From: Lachnospiraceae bacterium
Lineage (GTDB): Bacteria; Bacillota; Clostridia; Lachnospirales; Lachnospiraceae
Assembly (NCBI GenBank): GCA_024698555.1
Contig: JAILRI010000202.1
Location: 1-37,554, forward strand
Length of the DNA: 37,554 bases
Direction of reading: 5' to 3'
The first letter of the stretch is position 1. Each line of letters opens with the position of its first letter. The notes under the pieces were generated by a model, which was given only the letters and a program-made list of their open reading frames with translations, did not search any database and was not told where the DNA came from. Below, in pieces: positions 22,487-29,770 of the stretch. Both the position numbers and the translations under genes were made by a program.

Positions 22487-25400
22487 ATGCACGAAAGTGA
22501 AAAACGCTCGGCAGCGGCTGCATTTGCCGGCTATTGGAAAGGTAAAGGAGACGAGAAGGGAGAGTCACAGAAATTCTGGCTGTCCCTTTTAAAGGATGTG
22601 CTGGGAGTAGAGCATCCGGAACAGTTTATCCGCTTTGAGGACAGAGTGTTTTTAGGACACACGAGCTTCATAGACGCTTATATTCCTGAAACAAAGGTAC
22701 TGATCGAGCAGAAGAAGCTGGGAAAGGATTTAAGGGAACCTGTACGTCAGTCGGACGGGACGTTACTTACGCCATTTTCACAGGCCAAGAGATATGCCGC
22801 AGAACTGCCTTACTCGCAAAGGCCGCGGTGGATCGTAACCTGCAATTTCAGCACTTTTCATGTATATGACATGGAGTTGCCGGGCGGGGATCCTGAGGTC
22901 ATTGAACTGGAAAATCTGGAAAAAGAATATTACAGACTGAACTTTCTTGTAGACAGCGGCAATGAGAACCTTAAAAGGGAGATGGAGGTTTCCGTTGCTG
23001 CAGGCGAACTCGTGGGAGTACTGTATGATGCCCTGCTTAAGGAATACAAGAATCCGACGAATCCTGAAAGCCTTCGCAGTCTGAACAAGCTTTGCGTTCG
23101 TATTGTGTTCTGCCTTTACGCAGAAGACGCGGGTATTTTCGGGAACCGCACTATGTTCCACGACTATATGGAAGCGTTCGATGCAAGGAGCAGCCGGAAG
23201 GCTTTAATTGAGCTTTTCCGCGTACTGGATGAGAAACCTGAGGAACGCGATCCGTATTTGGACGAGGCTCTTGCGGCATTCCCGTATGTAAACGGTGGAT
23301 TGTTTTCTGATGAACAGATAGAAATCCCAAATTTCACGGATGAAATACGTCGGATCATCCTGTCAAAAGCGAGTGAGGATTTTGATTGGAGCGAGATATC
23401 TCCGACTATCTTCGGTGCGGTATTTGAGAGTACACTTAACCCTGAAACCAGGCGTTGCGGTGGCATGCATTATACCAGTATAGAGAATATACATAAAGTA
23501 ATTGATCCGTTGTTTCTTGATAGTCTGAAGGAAGAGTTTGAAAATATAAAGTCTACCGCTGTAGAAAAGACTAAAAAGCAGAATTTACATACATTTCAGG
23601 ATAAGCTGGCGTCTTTTAAGTTTTTAGACCCGGCCTGCGGTTCCGGAAATTTCCTGACCGAAGCGTTTCTGTCTATCCGACGTTTGGAAAATGCTGTCTT
23701 AAACGAGCTTCAGGATGGACAGATCACTCTGGGTGATGTTATTAATCCTGTAAAATGTTCGATACGGCAATTTTACGGGATCGAGATCAATGATTTTGCT
23801 GTAACGGTGGCCAAGACCGCACTTTGGATCGCCGAAAGCCAGATGTTAAAGGAGACGGAATCCATTGTCCATAAACATCTGGATTTCCTGCCCCTTAAGA
23901 CCAACGCTCATATAGTCGAGGGGAACGCGTTAAGGATGGATTGGACCCTGCTTCATGACAAAACTGTAATTCCGGTGATCCGCGCGAAGAAAGCGCATCT
24001 GATTACTTACGGGGACGCGCTGAAAAAAGGGATATTAAGCGAAACCGGTGAAGTCCGGGAGTCTCCGTTTGATTATACACTGAAAGGCAAATATGACGAG
24101 ATAAACCTTATAGTGGATGAGATGGACATGGAAGAACCTGTTCCTGCCGTGGAAGAGGTTCATTATGACTACATCATGGGAAATCCTCCATTTGTGGGAT
24201 ATTCGTTCCAAAGCCGGGAGCAGAAAGAAGACATCCTGTCCGTTTATCTGGATGAAAATGGACGTTCTTATAAAACAGCCGGGAAGATGGATTATGTAGC
24301 GGGTTGGTATTACAAAGCGGCGAAGCTTATGCAGGGGACTAATGTGAAAACCGCGTTTGTATCCACGAACTCAATTACTCAGGGCGAGCAGGTGGCCTCG
24401 ATATGGAAACCGCTTTATGAATTGTTCGGGATACATATCGATTTCGCCTATAAAACATTTCGATGGGATAGCGAGTCAAGTTCAAAAGCACATGTTCATT
24501 GTGTCATCGTAGGTTTTAGCTGTGATATTGTTCCGGAAAAGCGAAAAATATATACTTCAGAACGTTTCAATTATGTTGAAAATATCAATCCTTATCTGAT
24601 CGATGCTCCGGATATTTTTATCGAATCTCGGAAACAGCCGTTGGGAGATGTGCCTGAGATGACTACCGGAAACAGACCGGCCGATGGAGGCAATCTTATT
24701 ATCGAAGCAGATGAATATGATGATTTCATATGCAGGGAACCGGAATCCAGAAAGTATATAAAGAGGCTGGTAGGATCAGAAGAGTTCATAAACAACAAAA
24801 AACGATACTGCCTGTGGCTGGTCGGAGTTTCGCCTACGCAACTGCGTTCTATGCCGCTGGTCATGAAGAGAGTAGAGGCTTGCAGGGCTGACAGGCAAAA
24901 AGGTGCTCCTGACAGACAGAAATTAGCGGATACACCGATGCTGTTCCGGGAAACAAAGAATCCGGATATGTGCATCATTGTTCCGGCTACAAGCTCGGAG
25001 AAAAGAAGATATGTTCCGATAGGATTTTTGGATAATTCAACAATTACAACAAATTCCTGTCTGATCATCCCGAACGCGACACTGTACCATTTCGGTATCC
25101 TCACCTCCAATGTCCATATGGCATGGATGCGGACTGTCGCCGGAAGGCTGAAGAGCGACTACAGATATTCCAAAGAGATCGTGTACAACAACTTCCCTTG
25201 GCCCGAACCAAACGATGCGCAAAAGGTTGAGATAGAGGCCGCCGCGCAGATGATCCTTACTGTACGCGCAAAGTATCCTGACTGTTCGCTGGCGGATCTG
25301 TATGATGACATAGCTATGCCTCCGGACCTGCGTAAGGCACATCAGGAAAATGATAAGGCAGTTATGCGAGCCTATGGTTTTTCCATAAGGGACACCACTG

Positions 25401-25510
25401 AGGCAGGGTGTGTCGGAGAACTCATGAAGCTGTACCGGATGAAGGCAGACAGTAAGCACACGAACAGTTCTATGCTCTATAGTGAGGATAAAGAGAAAAA
25501 TGTTAAATAA
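22487..25510 (+). CDS. MmeI-like single-chain restriction-modification enzyme (type IIL/IIG)
   Basis: A 1007-residue protein combining nuclease, methyltransferase and target recognition. The N-terminus has a PD-(D/E)XK-type site: Asp63 (FIDAYIPETK) and Glu74-Gln-Lys76 (LIEQKK), as in MmeI. A helical spacer follows (about 170-320), then the adenine methyltransferase with GMHYTS (motif X, 326-331), LDPACGSGNFL (motif I, 380-390) and IMGNPPFVGY (motif IV, NPPF 566-569). The TRD lies at about 690-920. There is no separate methyltransferase or specificity gene, as expected for type IIL, where one polypeptide cuts and modifies one strand. It is longer than MmeI (919 residues), partly from about 70 extra residues between motif I and NPPF. 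The gene is more AT-rich than its neighbours, has its own promoter and GGAGG site, and lies between a gene remnant and a tRNA, suggesting horizontal acquisition. Confidence 0.92.
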   Translation: MHESEKRSAAAAFAGYWKGKGDEKGESQKFWLSLLKDVLGVEHPEQFIRFEDRVFLGHTSFIDAYIPETKVLIEQKKLGKDLREPVRQSDGTLLTPFSQAKRYAAELPYSQRPRWIVTCNFSTFHVYDMELPGGDPEVIELENLEKEYYRLNFLVDSGNENLKREMEVSVAAGELVGVLYDALLKEYKNPTNPESLRSLNKLCVRIVFCLYAEDAGIFGNRTMFHDYMEAFDARSSRKALIELFRVLDEKPEERDPYLDEALAAFPYVNGGLFSDEQIEIPNFTDEIRRIILSKASEDFDWSEISPTIFGAVFESTLNPETRRCGGMHYTSIENIHKVIDPLFLDSLKEEFENIKSTAVEKTKKQNLHTFQDKLASFKFLDPACGSGNFLTEAFLSIRRLENAVLNELQDGQITLGDVINPVKCSIRQFYGIEINDFAVTVAKTALWIAESQMLKETESIVHKHLDFLPLKTNAHIVEGNALRMDWTLLHDKTVIPVIRAKKAHLITYGDALKKGILSETGEVRESPFDYTLKGKYDEINLIVDEMDMEEPVPAVEEVHYDYIMGNPPFVGYSFQSREQKEDILSVYLDENGRSYKTAGKMDYVAGWYYKAAKLMQGTNVKTAFVSTNSITQGEQVASIWKPLYELFGIHIDFAYKTFRWDSESSSKAHVHCVIVGFSCDIVPEKRKIYTSERFNYVENINPYLIDAPDIFIESRKQPLGDVPEMTTGNRPADGGNLIIEADEYDDFICREPESRKYIKRLVGSEEFINNKKRYCLWLVGVSPTQLRSMPLVMKRVEACRADRQKGAPDRQKLADTPMLFRETKNPDMCIIVPATSSEKRRYVPIGFLDNSTITTNSCLIIPNATLYHFGILTSNVHMAWMRTVAGRLKSDYRYSKEIVYNNFPWPEPNDAQKVEIEAAAQMILTVRAKYPDCSLADLYDDIAMPPDLRKAHQENDKAVMRAYGFSIRDTTEAGCVGELMKLYRMKADSKHTNSSMLYSEDKEKNVK

Positions 25511-25513
25511 TGG

Positions 25514-25542
25514 TTGAGTATCAAAAGGTTCTGTGATATCAT
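25514..25542 (+). promoter_or_regulatory. Possible tRNA-Val promoter
   Basis: TTGAGT (25514-25519) and TATCAT (25537-25542) are spaced by 17 bases, ending about 42 bases before the tRNA. Confidence 0.4.
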
Positions 25543-25584
25543 TATACGCAGTTGAGGTTTCGGGTACGGTATCCGCAGCTTCAT

Positions 25585-25656
25585 GGTTCCTTGGCGCAGC
25601 GGGAGCGCACCTGCATCACAAGCAGGGGGTCGCCGGTTCGAACCCGGCAGGGACCA
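25585..25656 (+). tRNA. tRNA-Val (anticodon CAC)
   Basis: A complete cloverleaf is seen: acceptor GGTTCCT/AGGGACC (one T-G wobble), D stem GCGC/GCGC with a short 7-nt loop, anticodon stem CCTGC/GCAGG with loop ATCACAA (anticodon CAC, reading GTG), T stem GCCGG/CCGGC with loop TTCGAAC, and discriminator A. CCA is not encoded. Position 32 is A where a pyrimidine is more usual. The ORF at 25552-25872 in the ORF track runs across this tRNA and is not real. Confidence 0.95.
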
Positions 25657-25658
25657 CT

Positions 25659-25703
25659 AAAAAAAGGGCCGCCGCACTTTAAGTGCAACAGCCTCTTTTT
25701 TTT
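25659..25703 (-). terminator. Terminator of the adhE-kinase-GGDEF-GGDEF operon (also downstream of the tRNA)
   Basis: On the minus strand the stem GGCTGTTGCAC/GTGCGGCGGCC pairs throughout (three T-G wobbles) around a 5-nt loop and is followed by seven T. On the plus strand the same wobbles become C-A mismatches, so the hairpin is better suited to the minus-strand operon, although eight T follow on the plus strand too. Confidence 0.8.
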
Positions 25704-25707
25704 CGGT

Positions 25708-27624
25708 TTAATTTGTACGTTCCTTCTTCCTCGCGTGTTTGTCGAGATACATGGCCTCATCAGCCTTCTTCAGCACCTGATCGAAATCGGGAAAAGAATC
25801 GATCTTTACGCATTCCTGGCCGATACTTGCAGAAATGCTGTAGGGCTTGGCCGAAATATCTTTTCTTCGTGAAAGAGTGTTCTCCAGACGGTTTCTTGCG
25901 GTATCGGGCGAGAGATAGATCGGCTGGTCGGTGATCAGGGCGCATACGAACTCATCGCCGCCGAAACGCGCGCATATACCGTTTCTTGCGGAGAAATTCC
26001 TGATAGCCTCAGCCATGGCACTGATCGCGATATCACCTTCATTGTGCCCGAAATTGTCATTTATATATTTCAGACCGTCCATATCCACGGAAAACAAGGA
26101 AATATAGCGTCCGATGGAGGCTTTAGTGATCCTGGCAAGCTCGTCAAAGAAACCGCGTCTGTTATAAAGACCGGTCAGATGATCGTGTATAGCAGCCTGT
26201 TCCATTTCCTGATTCATCTGTCTCAGCTTTTCATTGAACCAGAAAAGCTTGCCGTTCTTCAAGATTTCACTGATCACGGTGGATACGAACATACCGAACT
26301 CGTCGCAGCGCCGCATGGAGCGCATATCTATGCCGTTAAAGCCCTCCATCAGATACCCGTAGATCTCTGAATCGGTAAACAGGAGCCTTAGCATAAACAG
26401 ATCATATCCGTTATCCTCTTCCAGAAGCCTTTCAAAATCAGGAATTGCTATATTTCTTTCATACGAATCTCCGACTTTTAATGGCTGCCCGTGCTCCATG
26501 CGCAGAAGCGTCGTAAATCCGGAACCGGAATAATAATCGGGATAATTTACCAGTTCTGAGCGAACTCCAATGAAATAAAAATAATTGACCCACATCTCAA
26601 CAGAGTATTCCAGAAGGGGTGTAAGTTCCTGAAGGTGTTGTTTGTCAGCGGCTGCCAGCATCATGGAATTCATGGCCGAAACCTGCCATTTCTGGTCGTT
26701 GAACGCGAAAGAAAGCTTGTTGATCAATTCCTTCGTAGAACTGTCGTCAGCATCTCCGCAGCCGCAGGAGGAATTTTCCCTGACAATATAGTCGATAGAT
26801 ATCGTTTTTCCGTAATCCGGCTTGTTCCCTGCCTCCCATTGCTCCATAAGCTCCAGCAGTACGCAGACTTCTTTGTCGTAGTCGGGGGCTACGGTGGAAA
26901 TAGGAGGAAAATTGAGCATTCCGCTCATGATCCCGTCAAATCCGGTAACGATCACGTCACCGGGAACCTGATACCCGGCTTCCTTAAGTACGGCGCAGGC
27001 AGCGATGGCCATGGTATCATTGGCGCAGACTATCGCATCCGGGATATCTCCCGACTCAATGAAGCGGGCAGTGGCTTCGCGTGCAGGTCTGTCCCAAAAA
27101 TCACCGTAAGCCAGCCTTTCGGGCTCAAAGGGTATATCATGCTCGGCAAGAGCCTGTTTGTATGCTTCGATACGTTCTTCGGAGAAATCATTGCCGAGGA
27201 AGCCGGCGATCATATTGATCTTTCTGCATCCATGATGGTCGATCACGTGACTGAGCATATTTTTGAAGCCGTCACCGAATTTGGATGCTATATTGATACA
27301 GCCTTCAATGTACCGGTCCATAGCAAAAACAGGGATATTCATGCCATCGGCGGAAGCTTTGATCAGTTCACGCATGCGGGGCGTCTTTATAGTCTCGCCC
27401 AGGATGACCAGCGCGTCTATGGGGAATTTGGATATCATTTCCACCAGAGACTTCTCGTTCATGATCTCGTCGTCATGCTTTAACGGGTCAGTGGACAGGT
27501 TAAAGATCATGACCGCATAGCCCTTGCCGCGGCAGAATTGATTAAGCCTGCTGATAAAGCTGTATTCCTTTTCCTCGTAAACCTGAGCGCCGCACACGGC
27601 GATGATCTTTTTGCGCTGCCCCAT
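25708..27624 (-). CDS. Cytosolic diguanylate cyclase with LacI-type periplasmic-binding-protein sensor domain
   Basis: A 638-residue protein with no signal peptide or TM segment. Residues about 5-285 are a type 1 periplasmic-binding-protein fold as in LacI/GalR regulators (VCGAQVYEE, IDALVILGE, VFAMDR, HGCRKINMIAG, AIVCANDTMAIAACAVL, VTGFDG), but without the DNA-binding helix-turn-helix. A Cys cluster (SSCGCGD, about 292-298) follows, then a helical middle region, a short coiled coil and a GGDEF domain (about 470-638) with intact ARFGGDEF (555-559) and DMDGLKYINDNFGH. There is no RxxD inhibitory site. A sugar-like ligand controlling c-di-GMP synthesis is the natural inference. The start has GGAGG 6 nt upstream. 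It is the last gene of the adhE operon, 18 bases after the membrane GGDEF gene. Confidence 0.9.
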   Translation of the reverse strand: MGQRKKIIAVCGAQVYEEKEYSFISRLNQFCRGKGYAVMIFNLSTDPLKHDDEIMNEKSLVEMISKFPIDALVILGETIKTPRMRELIKASADGMNIPVFAMDRYIEGCINIASKFGDGFKNMLSHVIDHHGCRKINMIAGFLGNDFSEERIEAYKQALAEHDIPFEPERLAYGDFWDRPAREATARFIESGDIPDAIVCANDTMAIAACAVLKEAGYQVPGDVIVTGFDGIMSGMLNFPPISTVAPDYDKEVCVLLELMEQWEAGNKPDYGKTISIDYIVRENSSCGCGDADDSSTKELINKLSFAFNDQKWQVSAMNSMMLAAADKQHLQELTPLLEYSVEMWVNYFYFIGVRSELVNYPDYYSGSGFTTLLRMEHGQPLKVGDSYERNIAIPDFERLLEEDNGYDLFMLRLLFTDSEIYGYLMEGFNGIDMRSMRRCDEFGMFVSTVISEILKNGKLFWFNEKLRQMNQEMEQAAIHDHLTGLYNRRGFFDELARITKASIGRYISLFSVDMDGLKYINDNFGHNEGDIAISAMAEAIRNFSARNGICARFGGDEFVCALITDQPIYLSPDTARNRLENTLSRRKDISAKPYSISASIGQECVKIDSFPDFDQVLKKADEAMYLDKHARKKERTN

Positions 27625-27642
27625 ACAGAACCTCCGACAGTT

Positions 27643-28998
27643 TTACTTCAGATCCGAAAAGAAGGTATAGGAATTCTTCCCGCGATCCTTTGATGTATAC
27701 ATGGCGGCGTCGATCTTTTCGAAAAGATTGTCCGCGCCGCCGGCCTGCTTCCCGTGAATGATACCCACGCTGACGGAGAAGGGAACCGTTCCGTCGGAAG
27801 TATCCTCGAGTTCTTTGCTGATCTGCTCCATCTTTGCCGAAACGAGCTTTTTCTGCGCGTTGTTGGTATGAACCATAAAGACGATAAACTCGTCTCCGCC
27901 GATACGGCAGATACAGTCGTCATCCCTGAAAACGCTTTCAAGTACGTGTACGAGCTTGATCAGAGCCTTATCACCGGCTTCATGTCCGTAATTATCGTTG
28001 ATGGTCTTGAAATTGTCCACATCAAAAAGCATTACGTAGGTGGAGTCAAGGTCAATACTCGAAAGCAGCAGATCATACCCCGAACGGTTATAGGCGCCTG
28101 TCAGCTCGTCATGAGAGGCTTTGTATTTCAGATGATCAAGACTGTGTCTGTAGCTGGAATACATCTTGTTGTAGGCCTTGGCCAGATAACGGAATTCGTT
28201 GGCGCCCTTTTCCGGGATAGGTGAATCGGATCTGATCATGTCCACAGCCCGCAGGACCGGATTGATTCCGAGGAGTGACGTCATGATCACCATGAACAGG
28301 ATAAACAGAGTCTGGATCACTATGACTATGCGTACTATGGTCAGCTCGCGGCTGAGGGTGGTATGTTCCTCAGCTTCTGTATTCAAGGCCATCTCATCGA
28401 TAGCGGCCAGGCTTTCCCGCATGTCGGTCCTGATACGGTCTTTACGGGCATAATAGTCGTTGTTCAGTACCATGTCAGTTGCCCGCCTCATTTTGTCCTC
28501 AGGAGCAAGAGCGGCATCTTCGTCACTGAGCCGGATGCTTTCCAGCAGTTCGGGATAATCTGTGTACCCCTTAGCTTCGATCACCAGCTTCATGGCATAG
28601 TATTCGGTATCCATAAGGATCACCGAATTATTAAGGGCTTCCTGAAGCTGCTTCAAGGCCTCGGAGGACTCTTCACCGGTACTCATCTTTGCGATCGCAT
28701 CTTCACGGCGCTGTGATCTGAAGGCCTCGTCAAAATAGTCATTCAAAAACTGCATGTCGCCGTCAAGCGTAAAACGCTGAACCCGCTCTGTCAGATAATC
28801 CGATGCGTCCATGAGCTCGTAGGCGGCCTTTGCCAGCTCGGTATGCTGTTCATGGGCATGGGTCAGGCGTGAAAATGTATTGGTCAGCCAGAATGTGGAA
28901 AACAGCACTATCACAGACATGATCACAGTGATGACTATCTGCCAGACCTGTATCCTTCGCAGGGACACTCCTTCTTTAATGATCCCGTTCATGTACAT
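27643..28998 (-). CDS. Membrane-bound diguanylate cyclase with helical extracellular sensor
   Basis: A 451-residue protein: TM1 at about 16-40, a ~180-residue mostly helical extracellular domain (four-helix-bundle-like by its heptad pattern), TM2 at about 220-245, a HAMP-like linker, and a GGDEF domain (about 290-451). The active loop is intact (CRIGGDEF, 367-371), with DVDNFKTINDNYGHEAGD, and RDDD at 358-361 matches an RxxD inhibitory I-site at the right distance, so product inhibition is expected. The ORF track starts at 29106 inside the upstream gene; the ATG at 28998 has AAAGGA 6 nt upstream, 11 bases after the kinase stop codon. Third gene of the adhE operon. Confidence 0.92.
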   Translation of the reverse strand: MYMNGIIKEGVSLRRIQVWQIVITVIMSVIVLFSTFWLTNTFSRLTHAHEQHTELAKAAYELMDASDYLTERVQRFTLDGDMQFLNDYFDEAFRSQRREDAIAKMSTGEESSEALKQLQEALNNSVILMDTEYYAMKLVIEAKGYTDYPELLESIRLSDEDAALAPEDKMRRATDMVLNNDYYARKDRIRTDMRESLAAIDEMALNTEAEEHTTLSRELTIVRIVIVIQTLFILFMVIMTSLLGINPVLRAVDMIRSDSPIPEKGANEFRYLAKAYNKMYSSYRHSLDHLKYKASHDELTGAYNRSGYDLLLSSIDLDSTYVMLFDVDNFKTINDNYGHEAGDKALIKLVHVLESVFRDDDCICRIGGDEFIVFMVHTNNAQKKLVSAKMEQISKELEDTSDGTVPFSVSVGIIHGKQAGGADNLFEKIDAAMYTSKDRGKNSYTFFSDLK

Positions 28999-29009
28999 AT
29001 TTAATCCTT

Positions 29010-29759
29010 TTACTCGTAATCTACCACATCTACCCATTTCAGCAGGAAATCGCGTTCCTTCTTGATAGCCTTGACAGACTGTGAGGCTGCGACGATGGGC
29101 ATCCATTTCTGGACGTACTGTCTGGCCGTATCGCTCTTTAAGCAGAACAGATCGAGATACATCTCGGCCTTCTTTGTATCACCCTCAAGGCTGAACAGAA
29201 GGTAAGTACGGGCCGCGTCCGCGGAGGCGTTACCCTGGGTCACGTGCGCCCAGTCAATGACAAAAGGCACATCGTCCTTGGTAATGATCACGTTGGAAGG
29301 GTTAAAATCACCATGGCAAACCTTATTGTGCGTAGGCATGCCCTCCAGCCTGGTGTGCAGCTCATATCTGGTGGTGGCATCGAGCTTGGTCTGGCTGATC
29401 TTGCCCTGCATTTTATCCTTCAGCTTATTCAGCATGGGACAGGTATGAGCCTGTATGGAAAGCTGTATATCCACCAAACGTTCCATGTATTTCTTCAGAT
29501 GTCTCGGATCTTTTTCCATCATTTCGGCGAGAGTCACGCCTTCGATATATTCGTAAACTATAGCCCATTTGCCGTCTATCGTTGTAACCTCAAGCAGCTT
29601 GCCGACATTGATCCCGGTCTGCTCGATACGGGCTAAGTTGAGAGCCTCGTTTAAGACATCGGCTTTGGAATATGATTCGTCGAAAAGCTTTATGCACTTC
29701 TTACCGTCGCGGTAAACCGTTTTGTTTTTTCTTGTTGCAATGACATTATCCAGTTTCAT
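29010..29759 (-). CDS. APH/choline kinase-like phosphotransferase
   Basis: A 249-residue protein with the aminoglycoside phosphotransferase/choline kinase fold. The N-lobe Lys (KKCIKLF) and a Glu in the following helix (LNEALNLA) are present, the hinge region reads IVYEYIEG, the catalytic loop is CHGDFNPSNVII (His149, Asp151, Asn155 region) and the metal-binding motif is VIDWAHV (Asp169). All catalytic positions look intact, so it should be an active kinase; the substrate is unknown and need not be an antibiotic. Similar proteins are common in Lachnospiraceae and Fibrobacter, where their role is not settled. The start has AGGGGG 6 nt upstream. It lies 11 bases after adhE and 11 bases before the GGDEF gene, so it is clearly part of that operon. 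Confidence 0.85.
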   Translation of the reverse strand: MKLDNVIATRKNKTVYRDGKKCIKLFDESYSKADVLNEALNLARIEQTGINVGKLLEVTTIDGKWAIVYEYIEGVTLAEMMEKDPRHLKKYMERLVDIQLSIQAHTCPMLNKLKDKMQGKISQTKLDATTRYELHTRLEGMPTHNKVCHGDFNPSNVIITKDDVPFVIDWAHVTQGNASADAARTYLLFSLEGDTKKAEMYLDLFCLKSDTARQYVQKWMPIVAASQSVKAIKKERDFLLKWVDVVDYE

Positions 29760-29770
29760 GATGTACCCCC

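Noticed and set aside
22300-25660. Integrative element at the tRNA-Val with direct-repeat attachment sites
   Set aside because: I looked for a copy of the tRNA 3' end on the other side of the restriction gene and found none, and there is no integrase.
25552-25872. Plus-strand 106-residue ORF
   Set aside because: It reads through a complete tRNA-Val, a terminator and the antisense end of a GGDEF gene.
26635-27483. Plus-strand 282-residue ORF
   Set aside because: Antisense to the LacI-type sensor of the GGDEF gene; composition is that of a shadow frame.
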